DNA of 7,984 nt, from contig CAJTLA010000059.1 of NCBI GenBank assembly GCA_910576985.1, positions 1 through 7,984 on the forward strand, in the 5' to 3' direction. The DNA comes from an uncultured Bacilli bacterium. GTDB lineage: Bacteria > Bacillota_I > Bacilli_A > RF39 > UBA660. A program made the position numbers and the translations under genes. Positions 1 to 6,167 of the stretch are shown here, one piece after another. Every line of letters begins with the position of its first letter. The stretch's first letter is position 1. The notes under the pieces are model-generated. The model was not told where the DNA came from. It searched no databases and was given only the letters and a program-made list of their open reading frames with translations.

Positions 1-261
1 TCAAATTATATGTGGACATTTGATGACGAACAAAAATTTAGAAGAATGGAAGCTTATCGTGAAGGTCTTGAATTAGGACAAAAACGAGGCGAAAAACGTG
101 GTGAAAAGCGTGGCGAGAAAAGAGGTGAAAAACGCGGTGAAAAAAAAGGAAAACTGGAAACAGCAGCTAATATGTTGTCTGGTGGCATCTCCTTAGACAA
201 TATTCAAAAATTCACAGGCCTATCTAAAAAACAAATCCTCAATTATCAAAAACAACAATAA
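1..261 (+). CDS. Rpn/PD-(D/E)XK family transposase-like nuclease, C-terminal part (5' end outside window)
   Basis: The reading frame is open from base 1 (Ser-Asn-Tyr before the first Met at base 10), so this is the 3' end of a longer gene, not an 83-aa protein. It ends at TAA 259-261. The residues seen are a charged helix (DDEQKFRRMEAYREGLELGQ), five KRGE tetrapeptides plus KKG, and a short helix-turn-helix-like tail (AANMLSGGISLDNIQKFTGLS). That tail, after a Gly/Arg/Glu/Lys repeat, is the usual end of Rpn recombination-promoting nucleases / PF12784-type 'PD-(D/E)XK nuclease family transposases', where AxxMLxxGxSxxxIxxxTGLS closes the protein. The nuclease domain lies outside the window and cannot be checked. 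Known Rpn proteins cut DNA and stimulate RecA-independent recombination or act in defence; that role here is inferred from the tail only. The gene converges on the minus-strand 106-aa gene. Confidence 0.7.
   Translation, partial: SNYMWTFDDEQKFRRMEAYREGLELGQKRGEKRGEKRGEKRGEKRGEKKGKLETAANMLSGGISLDNIQKFTGLSKKQILNYQKQQ
82..150 (+). repeat. 12-bp coding tandem repeat (KRGE x5 plus KKG)
   Basis: There are five consecutive 12-bp units at 82-141, each encoding Lys-Arg-Gly-Glu, then a partial unit Lys-Lys-Gly. The units differ at synonymous positions (Arg codons CGA, CGT, CGT, AGA, CGC; Gly GGC/GGT; Glu GAA/GAG). The repeat is therefore conserved at protein level and is not a recent slippage product. 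Such Gly/Arg/Glu/Lys repeats are typical of the linker before the C-terminal helices of Rpn-family proteins, and their copy number varies between homologs. Confidence 0.85.
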
Positions 262-291
262 AAAGACAAGTAATTCAACCTGTCTCTTTTT
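260..291. terminator. Bidirectional terminator between convergent genes
   Basis: The arm AAAAAGACA (260-268) pairs imperfectly with TGTCTCTTTTT (281-291), with one bulged C, around a 12-nt loop. Read on the plus strand it ends in five T; read on the minus strand the last arm runs into TGTCTTTTTATT. It lies right after the stop of the plus-strand nuclease and 30 bp past the stop of the minus-strand 106-aa gene, so it can serve both. The stem is weak (AT-rich, bulged). Confidence 0.55.
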
Positions 292-321
292 ATGAATAAA
301 AACAATTCAAAAATAAATTTT

Positions 322-642
322 TTATCGTTTTAATAACTTTTGTGGATTTTTACTTTGTCCCATGATACGTGAAATTCTCGATTGCTGAGCTTCGGTCATA
401 ACTGTTGGCTTTTGTAATTGAACAAATTCTGTTCCTTCTGCATACCATTCAACATAAACATACCCAGATATTTCAACCAAATACGTTTGATAACAAACAG
501 TACACATCCCAGAAACACGCTCAATATTTTTACAAATAGACTCAGCAACCATTTCCACTTCATTACAATTTTCAAATCCAGTATGAGCAACACGAATCAT
601 AACCCCACTAGGACTAATAAATCCTCTTAAAACATTTTCCAT
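322..642 (-). CDS. Hypothetical protein of 106 aa, translationally coupled to truB
   Basis: I do not recognise this family. The protein starts MENVLRGFISPSGVMIRV, is soluble-looking with no signal peptide or membrane helix, and has four Cys (residues 26, 37, 47, 50), the last two as CTVC. A beta-rich middle part (TYLVEISGYVYVEWYAEG) follows, then a basic, Gln-rich helical tail ending in KNPQKLLKR. The ATG at 642 lies inside the last codons of truB (16-nt overlap including the truB stop). An AAGGAG motif sits 11 nt upstream of the ATG, so translation is probably coupled to truB. Codon use matches its neighbours, which supports a real gene. It is the last gene of the transglutaminase-truB run. 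A CxxC pair could bind a metal, but four spread Cys are not enough to claim that. Confidence 0.7.
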   Translation of the reverse strand: MENVLRGFISPSGVMIRVAHTGFENCNEVEMVAESICKNIERVSGMCTVCYQTYLVEISGYVYVEWYAEGTEFVQLQKPTVMTEAQQSRISRIMGQSKNPQKLLKR

Positions 643-1481
643 GGTTTTAAATACTCCTTATTTTTTTCATATACTTGATAAAGCGCTAAAGGAACTTGAT
701 TCTGATTTACAAATAGAATTACAGAATCTTGAAAATTATTTCTTAATAACTGTCCATATTTTATTTTTTGTTCTAACTCTTCATCAACAACAATTGTCTT
801 ATATTTTTTTAACACTTCCAAAATAGATAATAAAACAAAATTTCCACTTTTAATTTGCTCTAAAGTATAAGTATCAGATAATGTAAAATCGCCTTGTTTC
901 GTTCTATTTAATTGAGACATAACACCAATCGTTCCTAACTTAAAAGCAATATCTCTTACTAAACTCCGAATATAAGTCCCCTTACTAACAGTAGTACAAA
1001 TAGAGAATCTACCTTCCTCTTTGATTTCTATCAAATCTAACTTTGAAATCGTAACCTTCTTCTTTGGTAATCGTACTTCTTCTCCTTTTCTAGCATACTC
1101 ATACAATTTTTTACCATTCACATGGATTGCAGAATACAAAGGAACTTCTTGCTCATACGTTCCAATCATAGAAGATAAAACTTCTTTTATTTGTAGTTCT
1201 GTTACATTGAATTCTTTTTGTTCTAATACTGTACCAGTAACATCTAAAGTATCCGTTCTCATTCCCAAAGTTACTTCTGCAACATACTCTTTTTCTACCG
1301 AAGTAAGTAATTCTACCAACTTCGTTGCTTTTCCAACACATAAAACAAGAACCCCAGAAGCCATTGGATCTAAAGTCCCAGTATGACCAATTTTTTTTGT
1401 ATGCAATATTTTCCCAACCTGATTTACAACATCTCTACTTGTCATTCCTTGTTCCTTATAAACAACCAAAATTCCATCCAT
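627..1481 (-). CDS. truB: tRNA pseudouridine(55) synthase TruB
   Basis: TruB converts U55 in the T-loop of elongator tRNAs to pseudouridine, in the cytoplasm. Family motifs are clear: the N-terminal DGILVVYKEQGMTSRDVV, motif II GHTGTLDPMASGVL (residues 32-45, catalytic Asp38), VPLYSAIHVNGKKLYEYAR (substrate-binding Tyr region) and GTYIRSLVRDIAFKLG. A weak PUA-like tail follows. I chose the ATG at 1481 (284 aa) because TruB proteins normally begin M(D/N)GIL and AGAGGG lies 5 nt upstream. An in-frame TTG at 1499 would add six residues (MKKRDN) but lacks that spacing. The start lies 1 nt after the TAA of the upstream transglutaminase-like gene (TAACATG), so coupling is likely. The usual Firmicutes partner ribF is not beside it; an unknown 106-aa gene follows instead. 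Confidence 0.96.
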   Translation of the reverse strand: MDGILVVYKEQGMTSRDVVNQVGKILHTKKIGHTGTLDPMASGVLVLCVGKATKLVELLTSVEKEYVAEVTLGMRTDTLDVTGTVLEQKEFNVTELQIKEVLSSMIGTYEQEVPLYSAIHVNGKKLYEYARKGEEVRLPKKKVTISKLDLIEIKEEGRFSICTTVSKGTYIRSLVRDIAFKLGTIGVMSQLNRTKQGDFTLSDTYTLEQIKSGNFVLLSILEVLKKYKTIVVDEELEQKIKYGQLLRNNFQDSVILFVNQNQVPLALYQVYEKNKEYLKPWKMF

Positions 1482-1482
1482 G

Positions 1483-2307
1483 TTATCCCTCTTCTTCAAT
1501 CGTTTGCGCCATTTCCTGTAATATTGGCTCTAATGATTTTCGTAAAACCAATACTTTAGAACTATCTCCCCCCATTGTATTGAATTCCAAAGATGGTTCA
1601 CCAGAAACATAATCATGTATGATTCCTACGGTTTCTTTCATATCATTATAACCAAGCATATAACTAGATATTAGATTTAATTTTACACAAAAACCTTGTT
1701 TATCATCATGAATATGACCAAAATTAGACTTTTCATAAATACAACAATTTGTAGTATCAAAATAATAATCTGCTCCATTATATTTTACCACAGTAATCAC
1801 ATGATTACCAAATAATCGATCCTTTAATAAAAAATCATCTTCCTCATAATTAGAAAATAACCCAACAATCTGATGAGCCTCAAATCCTAGTTCATTGAGT
1901 AATTTACAAAAAAAATCTTCATTGTTTTTACAATCTCCATTTCCAGTTGCAATACGAGCCCCATAATTTCCAATAACATTATTTTGATCAGTTTCATTAT
2001 AAACATAATTTCTAGAGTTAGAAAAATATCCTTCCCATAATAATTTTGTATATAAATAAAAACATTCTTCTGGTGTTTGAACACCTACTTGTTTAAAAAA
2101 TTGAGCAGTGATAGAAATCATTGTTTGATAATTAGAAATCGTTTCGACATAAGTTTCTGACGCCTTTTTCATCAAATATTGACTTTTAATTCTTTGTGAT
2201 ATTGTAACAGTAAGACCAACAATTAATACAATCGTAATTGCAGACTTCAATGTGTTAGAAAAAGAACATTTTTTATGATCATACGGATTATTCCTTACAA
2301 AAAGCAT
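1483..2307 (-). CDS. Membrane-anchored transglutaminase-like cysteine-peptidase-fold protein
   Basis: This is a 274-aa protein with a short cytoplasmic N-terminus, one hydrophobic segment at about residues 22-38 (SAITIVLIVGLTVTIS) and a long extracellular part. It reads as a type II single-pass or signal-anchor protein. The outer part shows the transglutaminase-core order of catalytic residues: Cys126 in GNGDCKNNEDFFCKLLNELG, His169 in GNHVITVVKYNG and Asp184 in YYFDTTN. This Cys-His-Asp triad is typical of the transglutaminase/NlpC-like papain fold, where bacterial members act as peptidases or crosslinkers; the substrate cannot be told here. It is expressed from its own promoter just past the murI terminator, with GGGGG 6 nt before the ATG. 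Its last codons supply the truB Shine-Dalgarno. The link to truB is probably transcriptional only. It contains several further Cys (14, 82, 134, 188, 189, 207). Confidence 0.72.
   Translation of the reverse strand: MLFVRNNPYDHKKCSFSNTLKSAITIVLIVGLTVTISQRIKSQYLMKKASETYVETISNYQTMISITAQFFKQVGVQTPEECFYLYTKLLWEGYFSNSRNYVYNETDQNNVIGNYGARIATGNGDCKNNEDFFCKLLNELGFEAHQIVGLFSNYEEDDFLLKDRLFGNHVITVVKYNGADYYFDTTNCCIYEKSNFGHIHDDKQGFCVKLNLISSYMLGYNDMKETVGIIHDYVSGEPSLEFNTMGGDSSKVLVLRKSLEPILQEMAQTIEEEG
1487..1492 (-). promoter_or_regulatory. Ribosome binding site deciding the truB start
   Basis: AGAGGG on the minus strand is separated by 5 nt (ATAAC) from the ATG at 1481. It is built into the Glu-Glu-Glu-Gly codons at the end of the upstream gene, whose TAA falls between the site and the ATG. 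This spacing favours 1481 over the TTG at 1499 as the truB start. Confidence 0.7.
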
Positions 2308-2331
2308 ATAAATCCCCCTTTTTGATTGATT

Positions 2332-2360
2332 ATTCTAATACAAAACGAAAAAAAAAGCAA
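2332..2360 (-). promoter_or_regulatory. Probable promoter for the transglutaminase-like/truB run
   Basis: On the minus strand, a -10 TAGAAT (2337-2332, 5 of 6 consensus) lies 17 nt after a weak -35 TTGCTT (2360-2355). The -35 overlaps the T-run of the murI terminator. The start codon is 24 bp downstream of the -10. The -35 is poor, so this is a moderate call. Confidence 0.4.
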
Positions 2361-2378
2361 GATATAATGACATCTTAC
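2348..2378 (-). terminator. Intrinsic terminator after murI
   Basis: On the minus strand, GTAAGAT (2378-2372), an 8-nt loop and ATCTTGC (2363-2357) form a 7-bp stem with one T-G wobble, followed by nine T (2356-2348). It lies 30 bp past the murI stop and ends the HD-HAD-DAGK-murI operon. Confidence 0.65.
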
Positions 2379-2407
2379 CATACTATATTTTTCAAAAATA
2401 CTTTTTT

Positions 2408-3151
2408 CTATTTTGTAATCATATAATCTAGTCGCTTTTCAATCAATTCTACTTTATAACCCAAAATGCGTTCTACATTTGATTGCAATACTGAAGTCAA
2501 TTCACTCATATAAATAGTCAAAGAAAAATGACTTTCTGATTTTAACTCAATCGAATCGGCCAAACAAACTCCTGGATCTACACTCACTACATGTAGACAT
2601 TGTTCAATTTCCTTTTGTAATAATGGATAATGGGTACACCCCAAAATAACAGCTTCATAACATTTATTTTCTAATGATTGTAATTCCCGATTCATATCTA
2701 ATTTTTGATCATTTAATCCTTCTAAATAAGGTACAAAATGTGGACAAGCTAGTGGATAAACTTGAACCCCATGATTTGATAATTTTTTTTCAAAAACGCC
2801 CTTTTCTATTGTTGTCGCAGTAGCTAACAAAGAAACACTTCGGTAATTCTTTTTTACATAATTTACAGTTGGTGTAATGATATCATAAATAGGAATATCC
2901 GTTTTTTCTTGATATTCTTCCACCATACCACTACAAGTTCCACAAGCAATGACAATCATATCTACTTGTTGCTCCTCAAAAAAACGAATAATATTCGTTC
3001 CAAATTCCATTAATTGCTCTTTTGTTTTATTTCCATAAGGTAAATGAATCGTATCTCCAAAATAGATATACTCTTGATTTGGATATTTTTTCATCACCTC
3101 TTTTAAAACATTGATTCCACCAATTCCAGAATCAAACATTCCAATTTTCAT
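2408..3151 (-). CDS. murI: Glutamate racemase MurI
   Basis: MurI interconverts L- and D-glutamate, supplying D-Glu for peptidoglycan stems in the cytoplasm. The 247-aa length is slightly short of the usual ~265. Motifs in order are FDSGIGG (6-12, with Asp7/Ser8), GDTIHLPYGNKT (32-43), the first catalytic Cys70 in ACGTCS, ITPTV (92-96), and the second catalytic Cys172 in GCTHYPLL (171-178). Both catalytic cysteines are present. The usual Asn after Cys70 (ACNT) is Gly here; I recall this in some clostridial relatives but cannot check it. The hydantoin/aspartate racemase family shares the fold, but FDSGIGG plus GCTHYPLL favour MurI. The ATG is 2 nt after the stop of the lipid kinase, with GAGGAG inside that gene's end, so the two are translationally coupled. 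It is the last gene of the operon. Confidence 0.93.
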   Translation of the reverse strand: MKIGMFDSGIGGINVLKEVMKKYPNQEYIYFGDTIHLPYGNKTKEQLMEFGTNIIRFFEEQQVDMIVIACGTCSGMVEEYQEKTDIPIYDIITPTVNYVKKNYRSVSLLATATTIEKGVFEKKLSNHGVQVYPLACPHFVPYLEGLNDQKLDMNRELQSLENKCYEAVILGCTHYPLLQKEIEQCLHVVSVDPGVCLADSIELKSESHFSLTIYMSELTSVLQSNVERILGYKVELIEKRLDYMITK

Positions 3152-3153
3152 AA

Positions 3154-4083
3154 TTACAACTCCTCATTAAACAATTTACGAATGTTTTTTAATGGAACTA
3201 ACATTTCCATTTCATTCTCAATATTAAATTCAAACACTTTTTCATTTGAAAAAAATTCTTCTCCATCAATGCACCATGACTCTTCTAATGGATCCTCAAA
3301 CATAATTTTTAAATGATTTGTTCGATAATAAGTGACTCCTGGAGCATTTTTAATGCTCATTGTAAGCAAAGACGGGATCATACGAATAATATCTCCTTTA
3401 CGCTTTGCCTTACAGAAAGCAACCTCAAACATTTGATCATTTAATTTTACATCTTGATAAATATTACTAATTCCAGCTACTCTACTACTATTTGTAATAA
3501 ATATAAATGCATAATTACCTTCAAATTGTTCTCCATCTATTTCATATTTTATGTCATAATGCTTCATTTTTTCCATCATTTTTTTTGCAGCATATAATGC
3601 ATAACCAAATTTTCCATATCGTTTCTTTAATTTTCTAGGTGTTGCATAAGAAACATCTACATAATTACCCAAACAAGCAACATAAACAAATGGGGTTTGG
3701 TTAATAAGGCAAGTATCCACTGATTTAATCGCACCATTCAGTAATAATTCTAAATCTTTTTTATAATTTTTTGTATACCCATACATAGTTCCAACATCAT
3801 TTACAGTCCCTACTGGAAGTTGCGCAAGAACCAATTTCTTTTCTCTTTTTAAATTTCCAGTAATCCCTTCATTTAAAGTCCCATCTCCACCTGCTACAAT
3901 TACAAGTGAAAAAGAATCATCTAATTTTAAAATAATATCAGTAGCATCACCTGCTTTTTTAGTAGCGAAAAAAACAGCTTCATAATTTTTTTTCTTTAAA
4001 ATAGAAGCAACACCTTTCTCAAAACTACTATTTTTTTTCCCTTTTCCACTATTCGGATTATATACAATTGCACAAGTTTTCAT
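3154..4083 (-). CDS. Diacylglycerol kinase-family (YegS/DgkB/BmrU-type) lipid kinase
   Basis: This 309-aa protein phosphorylates a lipid alcohol, most likely diacylglycerol, at the inner face of the membrane with ATP. The DAGK catalytic domain starts at once with VYNPNSGKGK (7-16). It continues with GGDGTLNE (65-72, nucleotide-binding) and LPVGTVND (89-96, equivalent to PxGTxNDF). The second beta-rich domain has LNDQMFEV (214-221, structural metal site as LNDGMFD in DgkB) and CIDGE (271-275, the conserved Glu). Length and order match soluble DgkB/YegS proteins of ~300 aa and not the small membrane DgkA. The ATG at 4083 has AAAGGTG 6 nt upstream, in the 23-bp gap after the HAD gene. In Firmicutes DgkB recycles DAG from lipoteichoic acid synthesis; that role is inferred. 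A sphingosine/ceramide-like substrate is possible for this superfamily. Confidence 0.9.
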   Translation of the reverse strand: MKTCAIVYNPNSGKGKKNSSFEKGVASILKKKNYEAVFFATKKAGDATDIILKLDDSFSLVIVAGGDGTLNEGITGNLKREKKLVLAQLPVGTVNDVGTMYGYTKNYKKDLELLLNGAIKSVDTCLINQTPFVYVACLGNYVDVSYATPRKLKKRYGKFGYALYAAKKMMEKMKHYDIKYEIDGEQFEGNYAFIFITNSSRVAGISNIYQDVKLNDQMFEVAFCKAKRKGDIIRMIPSLLTMSIKNAPGVTYYRTNHLKIMFEDPLEESWCIDGEEFFSNEKVFEFNIENEMEMLVPLKNIRKLFNEEL

Positions 4084-4106
4084 TGAATCACCTTTTCTAA
4101 GAAAAA

Positions 4107-4604
4107 CTATTTCATATCTAACAAAGCATCTAATCGATCAATAACAGGAAAACCTTTGTCTTTACTTAAATCAGTAGAAAATTGAATTCCTATTCCACCT
4201 GCTTTTTCCCATTCTATTAAATTTCCTGAATAATCATCAACTAAAATAGATTCTTTTGTCAAACACATCTTTGATTTAGGAAGTTCCCTTGGAACTGGTA
4301 TCACTGTTACTTCATTAACATATTTACGAACATAGTTAATTTTCGCAATCGCTTCATCTAATGAATTGACATGCGTTAAAATGGCAATATTAAATTTTCC
4401 CGATAATGATAATTTTTTAATACAACCAAAACTATCATTAATAATTGGTGTCAACGAAAGAATTTTTTTCCAATTTAGGTTTTCATAAAATTCTCCCATT
4501 TTGTCGCCATCATTCCTATCTATTTCTAATCGATCTAACATATCATATGTTACCCTAATGGTATCTACAATAACACCATCAAAATCAATATACAAATTTT
4601 TCAT
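4107..4604 (-). CDS. HAD-superfamily hydrolase, 5'-nucleotidase-like
   Basis: This 165-aa protein has the four HAD motifs and almost no cap. Motif I is YIDFDGVIVDT (nucleophile Asp7, acid/base Asp9), motif II ILTHVNS (Thr77), motif III a Lys at 110 or 112 (PKSK), and motif IV ILVDDYSGNLIEWEKAGGIGI (Asp123/Asp124). The DDxxxN-x-WExxGGIGI arrangement resembles the NT5C/YqfW-like deoxyribonucleotidase branch, so removal of phosphate from a nucleotide or other small phosphoester is likely. The substrate is not determined. It starts inside the last codons of the HD-domain gene (20-nt overlap) with AAAGGAAA about 5 nt before the ATG, so it is translationally coupled to another phosphohydrolase. Together the pair could act on related nucleotides; that is inference. 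Confidence 0.82.
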   Translation of the reverse strand: MKNLYIDFDGVIVDTIRVTYDMLDRLEIDRNDGDKMGEFYENLNWKKILSLTPIINDSFGCIKKLSLSGKFNIAILTHVNSLDEAIAKINYVRKYVNEVTVIPVPRELPKSKMCLTKESILVDDYSGNLIEWEKAGGIGIQFSTDLSKDKGFPVIDRLDALLDMK

Positions 4605-5325
4605 ATGATTTTCCTTTCATAACTTCTCTATGCTTCTCATAAAATTCATTTAATGAGTGTGCAGCTTGCAACAAGGTCTTAGAAACAGAAATTCTAAGAT
4701 AATTTGGGTTGAGTGCAGAAAAACGTTTTTTCATATAGGTAAGCCGCACTCGATCAAGTGCATCTGCATCTTTTAAAATTTGAAATAAAAGATCAAATAA
4801 TTGTTCATTTTCAATTTCATATTTTTTTATAATTTTTGAAGCGTTTTTATCCGTTTGTGAATGTAATTCCACAATTCCCCTTAATAAATTCAAATTTCTT
4901 TCATCTTGATAAATTGGGTCATCTACTACTTGAGCAATCATGGAAGCACTTCTAGCACCATGTTTTGGATCTAATAAATCATTTTTTCTTCCAATATCAT
5001 GATATTTCGCACCATCAAGTACAATTCGAATAGATACTGGATCTAAATTTGTTTGAAACGCCAAAAAGTAAGCCCAAAATAAAACTCTTTCATTATGGTT
5101 AATTCCATGAGAAAAACTAGAATACAAATAGTTTTCTTTTATCGAGTTTATTTCTTCTAAAAAGCGTTCTATATGTCCGTTTTCCTGAAACCAAACAAGC
5201 ACTTTTTGTAACGAACATTGCTCCTTTAATTCCATATATTGTATGTTTCCTGTTTTTTCTTGATAATCATCTATCAAAGATTCCTCTAAATTTCCATTTA
5301 AAAATAAATTCAATAAATGTTTCAT
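4585..5325 (-). CDS. HD-domain metal-dependent phosphohydrolase
   Basis: This 246-aa protein has the HD signature spread over residues 73-188. It includes His73/His77 in SHGINHNERV (H..H), the His109-Asp110 pair in AKYHDIGRKND, His122 in PKHGARSAS, His155 in VELHS, and Asp186/Asp188 in ILKDADALDRVR. This is a full metal-binding HD set, of the kind found in nucleotide, dNTP or cyclic-dinucleotide phosphohydrolases. The ~65-residue N-terminus has no motif that I recognise. It lacks RelA/SpoT or GGDEF partner domains, and its substrate cannot be read from sequence. It is the first gene of the HD-HAD-lipid kinase-murI operon, 25 bp after a good -10 box. It ends in TGA, which supports the standard genetic code for this organism. 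The ATG follows an AGGTAGGG purine stretch about 7 nt upstream. Confidence 0.88.
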   Translation of the reverse strand: MKHLLNLFLNGNLEESLIDDYQEKTGNIQYMELKEQCSLQKVLVWFQENGHIERFLEEINSIKENYLYSSFSHGINHNERVLFWAYFLAFQTNLDPVSIRIVLDGAKYHDIGRKNDLLDPKHGARSASMIAQVVDDPIYQDERNLNLLRGIVELHSQTDKNASKIIKKYEIENEQLFDLLFQILKDADALDRVRLTYMKKRFSALNPNYLRISVSKTLLQAAHSLNEFYEKHREVMKGKSYEKFVY

Positions 5326-5349
5326 GTTGTCCCTACCTTCTCCTTATAC

Positions 5350-5378
5350 ATTATACCATGGTTTTATTCAGATGTGAA
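5350..5378 (-). promoter_or_regulatory. Sigma-A-type promoter of the HD-HAD-DAGK-murI operon
   Basis: On the minus strand, -35 TTCACA (5378-5373, 5 of 6), a 17-nt spacer and a perfect -10 TATAAT (5355-5350) are preceded by TGG (extended -10 TGn). It lies between the rplT terminator and the HD-domain gene, whose ATG is 25 nt beyond the -10. Confidence 0.82.
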
Positions 5379-5385
5379 TGATTAG

Positions 5386-5414
5386 AAAAAAAATAGATTG
5401 ATTTCAATCTATTT
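5386..5414 (-). terminator. Intrinsic terminator of the infC-rpmI-rplT operon
   Basis: On the minus strand there is a perfect 10-bp stem AAATAGATTG / CAATCTATTT (5414-5405 with 5400-5391), loop AAAT, then a further TTTTT (5390-5386). The rplT stop codon TAG (5411-5409) is inside the first arm, so termination is packed directly onto the gene end. The stem is AT-rich but has no mismatch. Confidence 0.82.
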
Positions 5415-5945
5415 TAAGGCATCTACTAATTCTGCTTTTTTCATTGTAGAATAACCTTCTACTTGTTTTGCTTTTGCTAATTCACGTAATTCAGCTACAG
5501 TAAGTTTTGATAAATCTTGACTTTCTTCTTTCACTTCAGACTTATTTTCTGCTTTCGTTTCTTTTTTTAATTCAGATTTTTCCACTTTTCCATTTAAAGC
5601 ATCTTTAGCTATTTCAACTAAATCTTTAAATGAAGCTGGATTATCAATTGCGATTTCTGATAACATTTTACGATTGATAGTTACTCCTGCTTTATTTAAT
5701 CCATTAATAAATTTAGAATAACTAATTTCGTTTTCACGACATGCAGCATTAATTCTAACAATCCATAATTTTCTAAATTCTCTTTTATTTTGTCTTCTAT
5801 CTCTATATGCATATTTTCCAGAATGCATTACTTGTTCTTTTGCAGTTTTATATAGTCTATGTTTACTTCCAAAATATCCTTTGGCTTGCTTCATTACCTT
5901 TTTATGACGAGCACGTGTTACTGTACCAGTTTTCACTCTTGGCAT
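5409..5945 (-). CDS. rplT: 50S ribosomal protein L20 with C-terminal Rho_N-like extension
   Basis: Residues 1-118 are a complete bL20: the basic N-terminal arm MPRVKTGTVTRARHKKVMKQAKGYFG, RLYKTAKEQV, RDRRQNKREFRKLWIVRINAACR (45-70), and the globular part ending NRKMLSEIAIDNPASFKDLVEIAK. bL20 binds 23S rRNA early in 50S assembly and represses its own operon. Normal L20 stops near residue 118; this protein runs to 178. Residues 120-144 are a Lys/Glu-rich linker. Residues 145-178 (LSKLTVAELRELAKAK...YSTMKKAELVDALK) resemble the helix-extended-loop-helix of the Rho N-terminal/SAP-like fold. The reading frame continues without a break, so this is a true fusion or extension. The ATG at 5945 has AAGGAG 8 nt upstream, 22 bp after rpmI. 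The extension could add RNA contacts; that is inference. Confidence 0.96.
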   Translation of the reverse strand: MPRVKTGTVTRARHKKVMKQAKGYFGSKHRLYKTAKEQVMHSGKYAYRDRRQNKREFRKLWIVRINAACRENEISYSKFINGLNKAGVTINRKMLSEIAIDNPASFKDLVEIAKDALNGKVEKSELKKETKAENKSEVKEESQDLSKLTVAELRELAKAKQVEGYSTMKKAELVDALK

Positions 5946-5967
5946 AATTTCATCTCCTTAATACAAT

Positions 5968-6156
5968 TTAAATAATATCTTTAATTCTTTTATAATCACC
6001 TTTACTTAAAAGTGAAGCTGATCTTCCACTTCTATTTGAAGCAGCATTTTTCTTTCCTGTGTTATGTCTTGTTCCTGGATGACCAATTTTAACAGTTCCT
6101 CCTGGTCTTACTTTACATACTTTGCTAGACCCTTTATGAGTTTTCATTTTTGGCAT
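5968..6156 (-). CDS. rpmI: 50S ribosomal protein L35
   Basis: This 62-aa, very basic protein starts MPKMKTHKGSSKVCKVRPGG, continues GTRHNTGKKNAASNRSGR, and ends SLLSKGDYKRIKDII. It matches bL35 in length (usually 62-66) and in its MPKMKTHKG(S/A)xKR start. It is a late-assembling 50S component. It is the middle gene of the infC-rpmI-rplT operon. Its AGGAGG ribosome binding site overlaps the infC stop TAG (6170-6168), and 11 nt separate the two genes, so infC and rpmI translation are probably linked. Confidence 0.96.
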   Translation of the reverse strand: MPKMKTHKGSSKVCKVRPGGTVKIGHPGTRHNTGKKNAASNRSGRSASLLSKGDYKRIKDII

Positions 6157-6167
6157 AAATATTCCTC

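Noticed and set aside
396..630. Two open frames in both directions inside the 106-aa gene (396-593 minus, 418-630 plus)
   Set aside because: They are shadow frames. The 322-642 frame has the better start, coupling to truB and codon use like its neighbours.
1021..1386. Plus-strand open frame of 121 aa
   Set aside because: It lies wholly antisense to truB, whose motifs are unmistakable, and has no family resemblance or ribosome binding site.
1482..1499. TTG at 1499 as the truB start
   Set aside because: It overlaps the upstream gene and adds six non-family residues. ATG 1481 has AGAGGG at 5 nt and gives the usual TruB N-terminus.
2386..2400. TATTTTT-G-AAAAATA palindrome between murI and the next gene
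   Set aside because: It has no room for a stable loop and no T-run. The neighbouring stem with T9 at 2348-2378 is the better terminator.
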